Shown here in pieces: positions 48,709 to 57,013 of a stretch of DNA of 64,000 nucleotides; within the stretch, counting starts at the first letter, position 1; each line of letters starts with the position of its first letter. Source of the stretch: Candidatus Aalborgiella aggregata. Lineage in GTDB: Bacteria; Pseudomonadota; Gammaproteobacteria; Burkholderiales; Burkholderiaceae_C. The stretch spans positions 1-64,000 of the forward strand of contig JADIYY010000003.1 in assembly GCA_016705065.1 (NCBI GenBank), given 5' to 3'. The translations under genes and the position numbers were made by a program. A model generated the notes under the pieces. It saw only the letters and a list, made by a program, of their open reading frames with translations, searched no databases and was not told where the DNA came from.

Positions 48709-49941
48709 ATGCCCGCCTATACCTTTGAAGCAATAGATGCACAAGGCAACACTAAAAAAGGTGTGCTCGAAGGCGATACCGCACGCGCCGTTCGCAGCCT
48801 GTTACGCAACCAATCGCTGATTCCCATAGCGGTTGAACCCATCAGTGGGTCTGTGATTGAGGGCACGTCTGGGAAAGGTTTGAATCGTGTGTTATTCAGT
48901 AGCCGCATATATAACGCGACAAACTTGGCTATCTGGACCCGTCAAGTAGCGGGCTTGGTCTCATCCGGATTACCATTAGAACGCGCACTGACAGCTTTAA
49001 CCGATGAATGTGAAGACGAGCGCCAACGCAATTTACTGGCCAACCTGCGCGCAGAAGTGAATGCCGGCAGCACCTTTGCCAAGGCGTTATCACAACACCC
49101 TAAAGAGTTTTCAGATATTTACACCGCAGTGATTGCTGCGGGTGAGCAAAGTGGTAACTTGGGATTGGTTTTGGAACGCTTGGCCGATGATTTGGAAGAG
49201 CAACAGGCTTTGAAATCCAAACTCATGGGCGCTGCGCTTTACCCTGCCATCGTCACCGTGGTGGCCATCATCATCGTTCTGTTTTTAGTGGGTTATGTCG
49301 TTCCACAAGTAGCCAATGTATTCGTTGGCACAAAAAAAGCACTGCCCTTTCTAACGGTAGCTATGCTTGCCACCAGTGACTTTGTGCGCAGCTATGGCTG
49401 GTGGGTTCTGGCAGCGCTTGTATTGATTGCACTTGGCGTGCACTTCGCGTTGAAAAACCCCGTCTATCGAGAAAAGTTTGATGCGGCATTTTTAAATATG
49501 CCTGTCATTGGCAAACTGGCCCGTGGCTACAATGCCGCCCGTTTTGCCAGCACCTTGGCCATGCTGGCCAGCGCAGGTGTGCCAATACTGAAAAGCCTGC
49601 AAGCTGCAGCGCAAACCTTGAGCAATACCGCCATGCGTGCCGATGCCATGGATGCTCTGGTTTTGGTGCGCGAAGGTGCGCCATTGGCTTCTGCCTTGGC
49701 GCAGAAAAAGCGTTTTCCCGGCATCGTCAGCATGTTTGCACGTTTGGGCGAACAAACAGGGCAAATGCCCCTTATGCTGTCACGCGCTGCCAAGCAACTC
49801 AGCATCGAGGTACAACGACGTGCCATGCACTTGGCAACCATCTTAGAACCCTTGTTGATTGTTGCCATGGGTGTGGTGGTACTGTTGATTGTGATGGCGG
49901 TCTTATTGCCCATCATTCAGCTCAATCAAATGGTTAGATAA
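48709..49941 (+). CDS. gspF: Type II secretion inner-membrane protein GspF
   Basis: 410 residues with the duplicated GspF/PilC cytoplasmic domain and three transmembrane regions (about 170-195, 220-245, 378-402). Motifs include LAIWTRQVAGLVSSGLPLERAL, YTAVIAAGEQSGNLGLVLERLA, AARFASTLAMLASAGVPILKSL and MFARLGEQTGQMPLML. It anchors the platform around which the pseudopilus is assembled. Last gene of the gsp operon; no prepilin peptidase gene is in the window, so processing must depend on one elsewhere. Confidence 0.97.
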   Translation: MPAYTFEAIDAQGNTKKGVLEGDTARAVRSLLRNQSLIPIAVEPISGSVIEGTSGKGLNRVLFSSRIYNATNLAIWTRQVAGLVSSGLPLERALTALTDECEDERQRNLLANLRAEVNAGSTFAKALSQHPKEFSDIYTAVIAAGEQSGNLGLVLERLADDLEEQQALKSKLMGAALYPAIVTVVAIIIVLFLVGYVVPQVANVFVGTKKALPFLTVAMLATSDFVRSYGWWVLAALVLIALGVHFALKNPVYREKFDAAFLNMPVIGKLARGYNAARFASTLAMLASAGVPILKSLQAAAQTLSNTAMRADAMDALVLVREGAPLASALAQKKRFPGIVSMFARLGEQTGQMPLMLSRAAKQLSIEVQRRAMHLATILEPLLIVAMGVVVLLIVMAVLLPIIQLNQMVR

Positions 49942-49974
49942 TACGCACACTACATTACATTTTTACACTTCATC

Positions 49975-50751
49975 ATGACCTACGAACTCATCACCGTCAC
50001 CACACAAGCTCGCGTTGGTATCGTTACCCTCAATCGCCCCAAACAACTCAATGCACTGAATGACCAATTGATGGATGAAATGGGCAAAGCCCTCAAAGCA
50101 TTTGATACCGATGAAAACATAGGCTGTATGATTTTGACGGGAAGTGAAAAAGCCTTTGCAGCCGGTGCTGACATCGGTGCGATGGCCAAATACAGCTTTG
50201 CCGATGCCTACAAGGGCGACTACATCACACGCAATTGGGAGCAAATCCGCAACATCCGCAAGCCCGTCATTGCCGCAGTCAGTGGTTTTGCGCTCGGTGG
50301 TGGTTGTGAGTTGGCGATGATGTGCGACTTCATCATCGCTGCCGACAATGCCAAATTTGGTCAACCTGAAATCAAACTGGGCATCATTCCTGGTGCCGGT
50401 GGCACACAACGTTTACCCCGCGCTGTTGGCAAAGCCAAAGCCATGGACATGGCGCTGACTGGCCGTATGATGGATGCCCAAGAAGCCGAGCGCGCAGGCT
50501 TGGTCAGCCGCGTGGTGCCACTAGAAAGGTTGATGGAAGAAGCCCTAGGTGCGGCATCGATGATTTGCGAGTTTTCTCAAATCGCCGTCATGGCCGCTAA
50601 AGAATCGGTGAACCGTTCCTTTGAAGGCACATTGAACGATGGCATCATGTTTGAGCGCAGAATGTTCCACGCCCTCTTTGCAACACAAGACCAGAAAGAA
50701 GGCATGGACGCGTTTGTGAACAAGCGCAAAGCAGTGTTTACCAATACTTGA
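49975..50751 (+). CDS. Enoyl-CoA hydratase
   Basis: 258-residue crotonase-fold enzyme, the size of short-chain enoyl-CoA hydratase. Catalytic glutamates are in FALGGGCELAMMCD (about 110) and PEIKLGIIPGAGGTQRL (about 133). The oxyanion-hole segments FAAGADI and ALGGG are intact. It hydrates trans-2-enoyl-CoA in fatty acid beta-oxidation. The pattern is that of the FadB/EchA short form rather than an isomerase. It follows gspF by 33 bp but is functionally unrelated. Confidence 0.95.
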   Translation: MTYELITVTTQARVGIVTLNRPKQLNALNDQLMDEMGKALKAFDTDENIGCMILTGSEKAFAAGADIGAMAKYSFADAYKGDYITRNWEQIRNIRKPVIAAVSGFALGGGCELAMMCDFIIAADNAKFGQPEIKLGIIPGAGGTQRLPRAVGKAKAMDMALTGRMMDAQEAERAGLVSRVVPLERLMEEALGAASMICEFSQIAVMAAKESVNRSFEGTLNDGIMFERRMFHALFATQDQKEGMDAFVNKRKAVFTNT

Positions 50752-50761
50752 TCACGACACT

Positions 50762-51511
50762 GTGGAAAGCATTCGGGTTGCGACCTGGAACATACACAAG
50801 GGCGTCAACGGCATAGGTCCGCGTGGCCGGCTGGAGATTCACAACATCGGCTTGGCGATTGACCAGTTTGATGCCGACATCATCTGTTTGCAAGAGGTGC
50901 GCAAAGCGCACAGCAAACATGCAGCACGTTTTGAGCGCTGGCCTGATCAAGAGCAAGCCGACTTTTTGGCACCTCTAGGCTACACCCCCATTTACCAAAC
51001 CAATGCCATCACCAAACACGGTGAACACGGCAATGCATTGCTAACGCGCTGGCCTGTGCTGTCACAGCGGCATGAAGACATGTCTGACCACCGCTTTGAG
51101 CAACGTGGATTGTTGCACGTGGAGATGGTGATTCATGGCGTGGTGACCCATGTGGTGGTGGTGCATTTGGGTTTGATCAAAGCCAGCAGACGCCGCCAAA
51201 TTGACCAGCTCATCGCCTACATTCAACGCGAAATACCAGACAACGCGCCTTTGATTGTTTCAGGGGACTTTAACGATTGGGGCCTGGCCAGCGCCTCAGC
51301 ACTCAAAGCGTATCACCTGCAAGCCTTTAAAGCCAACCCCATCACCGCCAAGCGTTTGTACACCTTTCCTTCCCGACTGCCGCTGGTGCAGTTTGACTAT
51401 GTTTACGCGCGGCATTTGACACCCACGCACGCACATGCGCCGCAGGGTCGTCACTGGGCACGCATGTCTGACCATTTGCCCTTGATTGCGGATTTCGTCA
51501 TGGCAAAATAG
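50762..51511 (+). CDS. Endonuclease/exonuclease/phosphatase family protein (YbhP-like)
   Basis: 249 residues from GTG 50762. EEP-fold metal-dependent phosphodiesterase: VATWNIHKGVNG (Asn, metal site), ADIICLQEVR (Glu), HGEHGNALLTRWP, VVHLGLIKASRRRQIDQL, SGDFNDWG (Asp, Asn) and RMSDHLPLIADF (Asp-His). All core catalytic positions are present. It sits directly before a ClsB-type synthase, as ybhP does beside clsB (ybhO) in E. coli, so a role in phospholipid turnover is a reasonable inference. No signal peptide is visible. Confidence 0.88.
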   Translation: MESIRVATWNIHKGVNGIGPRGRLEIHNIGLAIDQFDADIICLQEVRKAHSKHAARFERWPDQEQADFLAPLGYTPIYQTNAITKHGEHGNALLTRWPVLSQRHEDMSDHRFEQRGLLHVEMVIHGVVTHVVVVHLGLIKASRRRQIDQLIAYIQREIPDNAPLIVSGDFNDWGLASASALKAYHLQAFKANPITAKRLYTFPSRLPLVQFDYVYARHLTPTHAHAPQGRHWARMSDHLPLIADFVMAK

Positions 51512-51540
51512 CACACCAAACGCTGCCAGCACTTCAATTC

Positions 51541-52776
51541 ATGAATGTCGAACGCCAAAGCCCATCCAAGCACGCAAGCACTGCGGCTGATGCGACTTTG
51601 CAATTACTACAAGGCACCGTTGAACTTTTCCCATTATTGATTCAAGACATTGATGCGGCACAGCACACGGTTCAACTAGAGACCTATATTTTTGACACCA
51701 AAGGCAGTGGCGCTGAAGTTGCACAAGCCTTAGAGCGTGCAGCATTACGCGGTGTGAAGGTGCGACTGGTTGTCGATGGTTATGGCACGCCTGAATGGCC
51801 GGTTGAATGGGCGCAACGTTTTCAATCTGCTGGTGTACAAACCTTGGTTTTCGAGCCCATCGTGACCTTTGGATTTTTTATTCCCAGCCAATGGCGAAGG
51901 TTGCATCGCAAGTTGGTTGTTATTGATAGCAACCTGGGCTACTGTGGCGGCATCAATATCTTGGATGACTTTTATGACCCCAATCATGGTGTTTTGACAT
52001 CTGCACGCTTTGATTTTTGTGTCCGCGTCTCAGGCGCTATTGCGCAAACCATGCACGCTGTCACCCACCAGTTGTGGGAAAAAATGGCACCGCATGAGCT
52101 GGGCAAAGCCACGGTCTCAGACAAAATGTTGTCCGCGCTGGAATACTTTACCAAGTCGACACTTCGCACCCAGTTTAAAAACAATCCTCAGGTAAACCAA
52201 AACACCATCGCCTATTTGGTACTGCGCGACAACGTCAGTCACCGTTCTGAAATTGAACGCGCCTACCTGCAAGCCATCGGCGAATCGCGCAAAGACATCA
52301 TCATTGCCAACGCCTACTTTTTACCCGGCGCGAAGATTCGCAAGGCCTTGATAAGTGCCGCCAAGCGCGGCGTCAAAGTGCAGCTTTTACTGCAAGGCAG
52401 GTACGAATATTTCTTGCAATACCATGCCGCCAGGCCAGTGTATGGCGCGCTTTTGGCGGCGGGCATCGAAATCTACGAATACGCCCCCAGCTACTTGCAC
52501 GCCAAAGTGGCGGTGATTGATGGTGTGTGGGCCACCGTAGGCTCATCCAACCTCGACCCCTTGAGCTTGCTCTTGGCACGTGAAGCCAATGTGGTGGTGC
52601 AAGACACCGCCTTTGCCACCAGCCTGCGCGACCGTTTGAGCTACGCCATGCATCACGACAGCAAACGCGTTTTGCACAGCGAACTGGCCAGCAGGCCGTG
52701 GGCGCAACGCATTCGCGACCGAATCGCTTTTGCCTTCATGCGCACCAGCTTGTGGTTCATCGGCAAGCGTTATTGA
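51541..52776 (+). CDS. clsB: Cardiolipin synthase, ClsB type
   Basis: 411-residue phospholipase D superfamily protein with two HKD motifs: HRKLVVID (about 121) and HAKVAVID (about 320), each followed by a Gly-rich turn (GYCGGINI, VGSSNLDPLS). It lacks N-terminal transmembrane helices, which fits ClsB rather than ClsA. It would join two phosphatidyl units, or phosphatidyl plus ethanolamine or glycerol, to make cardiolipin or phosphatidylglycerol at the membrane surface. Its upstream neighbour is the YbhP-like phosphatase, supporting the subtype. Confidence 0.9.
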   Translation: MNVERQSPSKHASTAADATLQLLQGTVELFPLLIQDIDAAQHTVQLETYIFDTKGSGAEVAQALERAALRGVKVRLVVDGYGTPEWPVEWAQRFQSAGVQTLVFEPIVTFGFFIPSQWRRLHRKLVVIDSNLGYCGGINILDDFYDPNHGVLTSARFDFCVRVSGAIAQTMHAVTHQLWEKMAPHELGKATVSDKMLSALEYFTKSTLRTQFKNNPQVNQNTIAYLVLRDNVSHRSEIERAYLQAIGESRKDIIIANAYFLPGAKIRKALISAAKRGVKVQLLLQGRYEYFLQYHAARPVYGALLAAGIEIYEYAPSYLHAKVAVIDGVWATVGSSNLDPLSLLLAREANVVVQDTAFATSLRDRLSYAMHHDSKRVLHSELASRPWAQRIRDRIAFAFMRTSLWFIGKRY

Positions 52777-52796
52777 AAACCATACACAGTCATACC

Positions 52797-53354
52797 ATGC
52801 GAATCCCACTGCGATATTTCAGCCTGGCACTGCTGTGCTTAAGCCTCAGCCTGCCAGCGCACAGCAAATGGTTCAAACCCAGCCAATGGGAAGGCAAAGT
52901 GACCCGCGTCAGCGATGGCGACACGCTGTGGATAGAAACCCAAATCAGCAGCAGCCAAAACGGCATGGCTAAAACCAAACAAACCGTCACGCGCAAAGTC
53001 CGCATTGAAGGCATAGACGCGCCAGAGATTTGTCAAACCTACGGCAAAACATCACAAGCCGCCTTGCAACAAAAAGTCTTGCACAAAGCCGTAGTTGTCG
53101 ACACGCGCAGCAAAGACGACTACGGCAGAGACATTGCCAAACTGAAATTAAACAACGAAGACATAGGCGCATGGCTGGTCAGCAACGGCCACGCTTGGTC
53201 CTACCACTCGCGCCGCAACAATGGCATGTACGCGAAAGAAGAGCAAACAGCCCAGTCAGAAAAACGCGGCCTCTTCGCCAACCCAAACCCCGCAGAACCC
53301 CGCCAATTCAGACAACAACGCGGCTCTTGCTTTGTAAAATACAAGCAAAAATAG
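52797..53354 (+). CDS. Secreted thermonuclease-like nuclease
   Basis: 185 residues from ATG 52797; the longer ORF reads back into clsB and is rejected. A signal peptide (MRIPLRYFSLALLCLSLSLPAHS) precedes a staphylococcal-nuclease fold: VTRVSDGDTLWIE (Asp metal ligand), VRIEGIDAPE (Arg and Asp), and KDDYGRDIAKL (catalytic Arg). WSYHSRRNNGMYAKEEQTAQSEKRGLF is the usual C-terminal block. It probably degrades extracellular or periplasmic nucleic acid. The last codons may overlap the tail of dispersed repeat copy 5. Confidence 0.9.
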   Translation: MRIPLRYFSLALLCLSLSLPAHSKWFKPSQWEGKVTRVSDGDTLWIETQISSSQNGMAKTKQTVTRKVRIEGIDAPEICQTYGKTSQAALQQKVLHKAVVVDTRSKDDYGRDIAKLKLNNEDIGAWLVSNGHAWSYHSRRNNGMYAKEEQTAQSEKRGLFANPNPAEPRQFRQQRGSCFVKYKQK

Positions 53355-53406
53355 TCTGTATACGGCGTATTTATTGCCTAATGTGCTATTAAATATATAG
53401 CATTAC
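53345..53406 (-). repeat. Dispersed 3'-end hairpin repeat, copy 5
   Basis: Minus orientation: GCTATATATTTAATAGC, CATTAGGCAAT, AAATACGCC, then GTATACAGACTATTTTTGC. It lies between the convergent nuclease and 53403 genes and touches both stop codons (TAA in TAATGCTAT; TAG antisense to the tail). Copies 5 and 6 are in the same orientation and bracket the 53403-55992 module. Confidence 0.83.
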
Positions 53407-54491
53407 CTGCCGACATACGCACGGGTAAGTAGATACATCAAATCAAAACTAAGTGTTCTAGCGGCTACGCGGTTTATCGGTACGGTTGCTGGCGCCTTGC
53501 TGTTAATTGGCACTGCATCATGTTCGTCGTCATCTTCTTCGTTTTTGTTGTGATCCAATCCACGGTGATGGCTATACGCCTCTTGCAAAATCTCCCGCAC
53601 CGCTTCGCGCGTGCCTGCGATGTTGTTGTAAGTTTGTGCGGCGATGAGTGAATCAAAGCTGCGATTTAGTCGGTCTAAGGTGTCTTGGGTGATAAGGCCA
53701 AGTTTCAGCCAACTTGCCATGTGGGTTTTGATGCGTTTAGCAAGTTCTGCGCCGTTGTAAGGACTTGGGACGACGATGATAGGGGCGAGAACTGGAACGG
53801 TTAGATAATCTAGGTCTTGGATTTCATCAACCTTTTGTTCCCAGTAAGGCGTCTCAGGTAATGCGTCCAAACCCCAAGGCTCATCAGTAGCACCTGTCAT
53901 TTTGGCAGTTGTGACGCCTGGCAATTCTGTTCTATCTACTCTAAAGCCACGCAAAGTATCGCCTGGATTGATTCCGCTAGGGTCACTGTCTTTTAGACCT
54001 GGTGTAAAAACGAAGCTGGTTTGATTCGCTTCTTCGTCTGTGCGCAGACCAGCGCTCCAGCCTTTGGGGGCTTTAACAGTGTTATTTTCGAATTCTCTCT
54101 TGGCAGACGATTGTGCCCAACGTTGTTGCCACCAGTTTTCACTATCAGCTTTGAAGTCTGCCGTAATTGGCGGCATATTAGGCACAGAATAAATTAAAGG
54201 TATGCCCCAAACTCTAAACAAATCTATTGCTTGTTTTGCTAAGCGTTGGTTTCTCACAGTGTAGTTGTATTGAAACGCCTTACCAGTCCAGCGGACACTA
54301 GACTGTACTTGCGGTGCTATAGCATTTTGTTGCACATATTCTTTATTTACCCATTGCTTAGTTTCTGCATCTTGGTAATACAAACTCCACGTACCTCTCG
54401 AGGCATTGTATACAGCGCTGTCCTGCGCATACATAAAATTAGCGTAACAAAAAGTAGCAATAAATAAAAGCGATTTTTGTATGGTTTTCAT
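53403..54491 (-). CDS. Secreted protein of unknown function, second gene of phase-variable module
   Basis: 362 residues. A signal peptide (KSLLFIATFCYANFMYAQ) is followed by a beta-rich domain: WTGKAFQYNYTVRNQRLAKQAIDLFRVWG resembles the Y-x-Y-x-V-x-N...F pattern of extracellular Ig-like modules, and PGDTLRGFRVDRTELPG continues it. A helical region (about 255-315) and an acidic/His patch (NKNEEDDDEHD) follow. I do not recognise a named family. It starts 12 bp after the peptidase gene and is surely co-transcribed, so switching of the upstream gene may affect it through translational polarity. Confidence 0.65.
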   Translation of the reverse strand: MKTIQKSLLFIATFCYANFMYAQDSAVYNASRGTWSLYYQDAETKQWVNKEYVQQNAIAPQVQSSVRWTGKAFQYNYTVRNQRLAKQAIDLFRVWGIPLIYSVPNMPPITADFKADSENWWQQRWAQSSAKREFENNTVKAPKGWSAGLRTDEEANQTSFVFTPGLKDSDPSGINPGDTLRGFRVDRTELPGVTTAKMTGATDEPWGLDALPETPYWEQKVDEIQDLDYLTVPVLAPIIVVPSPYNGAELAKRIKTHMASWLKLGLITQDTLDRLNRSFDSLIAAQTYNNIAGTREAVREILQEAYSHHRGLDHNKNEEDDDEHDAVPINSKAPATVPINRVAARTLSFDLMYLLTRAYVGR

Positions 54492-54503
54492 AAAATATTC
54501 TTG

Positions 54504-55992
54504 TTAATTTGGAGTTTTACCGCATCTGTTTGCGTCTACAAGTCGAATGTGGAAATGCGGCCCACTTTTGTAATGGTGCAAAATTGAAAATGGCACTTTA
54601 ACTTTTTTGTCTTCGCAGAATTTTTTGTAAAACTGTTTCTGCTTTGCTACCCTGATGGGATTGCCTGCCCGCGTGAACGAAATATCAATTTCTTCACCCT
54701 TTCTGTGTTCCGAATGTGGTGTTGTCCAACGAGAGGGGTGGAAAACGCCATACTTGTCTGTATATGAAATGTCATACAAGCCACCCCAAAACAAACTGGC
54801 ATCGTTCAATGCCACAGTTCCCCAACCTTCAATTTCAAGTAATTCAATCAGATTGCTCAAATTATTTGACGCCTCTTGAGTTAAGTAATATTGGTTACCA
54901 ACGTACCGACTTTGCCCTTGGTGCTCATGGTCTACACTGGTTAAAGAATAAAGATAAGTACCATCTGCTTTTCTTGGCGTATTTGGAGAAATAGGGCTTA
55001 GATCTGGCACCTTAACATTCACATTCGCAGTAACAGAAGTGTTCGCGCAACTATTGCAGAATGCCGCAACCACATGCGTACCTGCAACTTGATCGGCGGC
55101 GAATGTCACCTTGATCTCACCTAGCCCATCGGTCACACCGTTTGCCGTAACAGCGCCATTCACATAACCTTTGGGCCGCGATGCATCATGGTGGTCATGT
55201 CCACCAGTGTTTGCCATCACATCCACCCCAAACGTCACCGCCACCCCCTCTAAAGGATTGCCATTCTCTGTCACGGTGGCAATCAGCTCATACGTTGATA
55301 CCCCACCCGTGCCTGCAGGGCGGGGGTCTTTTTGGTTGGGGGTGGTGGATAGGCTGAGTGTACGTTGCGAGGTGGCTTCGCCTTCGCAATATAAGTGCGA
55401 ATCATCAAATTTAGTCGGGCCCCATTGAGTTACTAACTTAATAATGTCCATAAATCTTCCATCAGGCAAAGGATATACACCTAAAGACCAAATGGTTGGC
55501 ACAGTGTTTGATGTTGTAGCATCTTTACCAAACATCTTCAAGCGAAATCCTATTGGACAATAGACGCCGCCTGCTGGCCTCAATTGTAGAAATTGTTGTT
55601 CTACCACTGGATGGTAAACCACCATACTTACTAGGCATCTACCATAGTTAGTACCAATAACATCATCGTTTACATATACTGCTGTTGTGCCATGGGTAGT
55701 TTGCCAAATTTTGGCATATTCGTTACATACCTCCTGTCCAGAATTTAATAGGCCATTAACGCCTACAGGCCATTTAGTAATGGGCTGAATAATTTGCGTT
55801 GCTGCTAAGGATAACGATGTACTAAACGATAAAAATAAACTTACAAGAATGAGTCGCCAAACGCCAAACGTTGAGTGCTGAGTGATGAGTGCTGAGTGCT
55901 GAGTGCTGAGTGCTGAGTGCTGAGTGCTGAGTGCTGAGTGCTGAGTGCTGAGTGCTGAGTGCTGAGTGCTGAGTGCTGAGTGCTGACCACAT
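54504..55992 (-). CDS. Phase-variable secreted Ig-like/LAS metallopeptidase, out of frame as sequenced
   Basis: ATG 55992 has AAAGGAG 4 bp upstream and reads into a 7-bp repeat tract (7 codons per three units, giving ALSTQHS). With 16 units this frame stops at 55822 after 56 codons. The second frame is open from the tract to 54504: a signal peptide (GVWRLILVSLFLSFSTSLSLAA), a Cys-containing N-domain, a Big_1-like Ig domain (YELIATVTENGNPLEGVAVTF), then a LAS-type peptidase with HRKGEEID (His-X6-Asp) and PHFHIRL. Losing one unit or gaining two joins the frames into about 493-500 residues. No ATG, GTG or TTG precedes Met 55625 in the second frame. Confidence 0.75.
55873..55984 (+). repeat. Sixteen tandem copies of 7-bp GAGTGCT (contingency repeat)
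   Basis: Exactly 112 bp of GAGTGCT units; the second unit is GAGTGAT and all others are identical. Seven is not a multiple of three, so each gain or loss shifts the frame of the overlapping minus-strand gene. The tract lies 6 bp inside the start codon end and about 13 bp before the signal peptide core. Confidence 0.97.
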
Positions 55993-56024
55993 GATGCTCC
56001 TTTGGTTCAGCAAACTTTAAGTTA

Positions 56025-56053
56025 TTTTTAGCGAATGTTTAATTTGGTTACAA
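56025..56053 (-). promoter_or_regulatory. Candidate promoter of the phase-variable gene
   Basis: On the minus strand TTGTAA (56053-56048) and TAAAAA (56030-56025) are 17 bp apart and would start a transcript about 25 nt before ATG 55992, with AAAGGAG between. Spacing is ideal but both hexamers are only 4/6 matches. Confidence 0.45.
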
Positions 56054-56177
56054 ATTTATGTGTTGATTGCACTACAAAGTAGACATACTTTTCTATGATT
56101 TGTGGGCTGCCCTGACAGAGTTTGCTTTGCAGGAATAAGGTTTAAGTATTTGGTTCACAAAGCTTATGCCATGTCAA

Positions 56178-56247
56178 TTTTATATGCTTTTTTGGCCGCT
56201 ATCCAGCGTATTGATTGCCTAATTTGCTATTGAATATATAGCATTAC
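56178..56247 (-). repeat. Dispersed 3'-end hairpin repeat, copy 6
   Basis: Minus orientation, full length: GCTATATATTCAATAGC, AAATTAGGCAAT, CAATACGCTGG, ATAGCGGCCAAAAAAGC. It begins 6 bp after the moeB stop and lies in direct orientation to copy 5, 2.8 kb away. Confidence 0.85.
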
Positions 56248-56253
56248 GCTGCA

Positions 56254-57009
56254 TTATGATGCAATGTGCCGACACACTTTGCACCCCGCATCGCGCTTCA
56301 GGCGAACTTCGTTCCAACTCATGTCTCTGCCGTCTAGCATCAGCAAACGGCCTGTGAGTGGTTTGCCTGCGCCGCTGATGAGTTTCAGGGCTTCGGCGGC
56401 TTGCATGGCACCTATGATGCCAACCAAGGGGGCGAAAACGCCCATGGTGGCGCAGCGGGCTTCTGTCATTTCCGCGTCTGGGGGGAAGATGCAGGCGTAG
56501 CAAGGTGCTGTTTTGTCGCGTGGGTCGTACACGGTGATTTGACCGTCAAAGCGGATGGCAGCGCCACTGACCAATGGCTTTTGGTGTTTCACGCAGGCGG
56601 CGTTGATGGCGTGGCGGGTGGCAAAATTGTCGGTGCAGTCCAGCACCACAGTGGCTTGTGCCACCAAACTATCCAACAATGCCGCATCGGCGCGCTGCAA
56701 GACGGTGCTGACTTGCACGTCGGGGTTCAGCGCCGCAATTTTTTGCTGCGCTGATTGCGCTTTGTATGCACCCACATCGGCGGTGGTGTGGGCGATTTGG
56801 CGCTGCAAGTTGGTGACGTCCACCGTGTCGTTGTCGACAATGGTGATGTGCCCCACGCCCGCTGTGGCCAGGTACAAAATAGCGGGTGAGCCCAAACCAC
56901 CAGCACCTATGACCAAGGCGTGTGACTGTGTGATTCGCTCTTGCCCTTCAACGCCAATTTCATTCAGCAACAAATGTCGGGAGTAGCGCAGGAGCTGGTC
57001 GTCGTTCAC
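56254..57009 (-). CDS. moeB: MoeB/ThiF-family adenylyltransferase (HesA/MoeB/ThiF)
   Basis: 251 residues from GTG 57009. E1-like enzyme that adenylates the C-terminus of MoaD or ThiS for sulfur transfer. Nucleotide-binding VIGAGGLGSPAILYLATAGVG (about 33), NLQRQIAH, and zinc cysteines in CYAC (about 170) and CKVC (about 243) are visible. It lacks a fused rhodanese domain. MoeB and ThiF are not separable by eye; the ctpA-gpmA neighbourhood is usual for the betaproteobacterial gene called moeB. The AGGAG before the start lies within the MITE-like element. Confidence 0.87.
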   Translation of the reverse strand: MNDDQLLRYSRHLLLNEIGVEGQERITQSHALVIGAGGLGSPAILYLATAGVGHITIVDNDTVDVTNLQRQIAHTTADVGAYKAQSAQQKIAALNPDVQVSTVLQRADAALLDSLVAQATVVLDCTDNFATRHAINAACVKHQKPLVSGAAIRFDGQITVYDPRDKTAPCYACIFPPDAEMTEARCATMGVFAPLVGIIGAMQAAEALKLISGAGKPLTGRLLMLDGRDMSWNEVRLKRDAGCKVCRHIAS

Positions 57010-57013
57010 TTTC

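Noticed and set aside
55873..55984. Tandem repeat considered as a CRISPR array or centromere-like iteron
   Set aside because: Units abut with no spacers, are only 7 bp and lie inside a reading frame behind a ribosome site, so a contingency tract explains them better.
55822..56013. 63-codon minus-strand ORF made mostly of ALSTQHS
   Set aside because: It is the current off-frame reading of the repeat tract rather than an independent gene; the part from ATG 55992 is included in the phase-variable entry.
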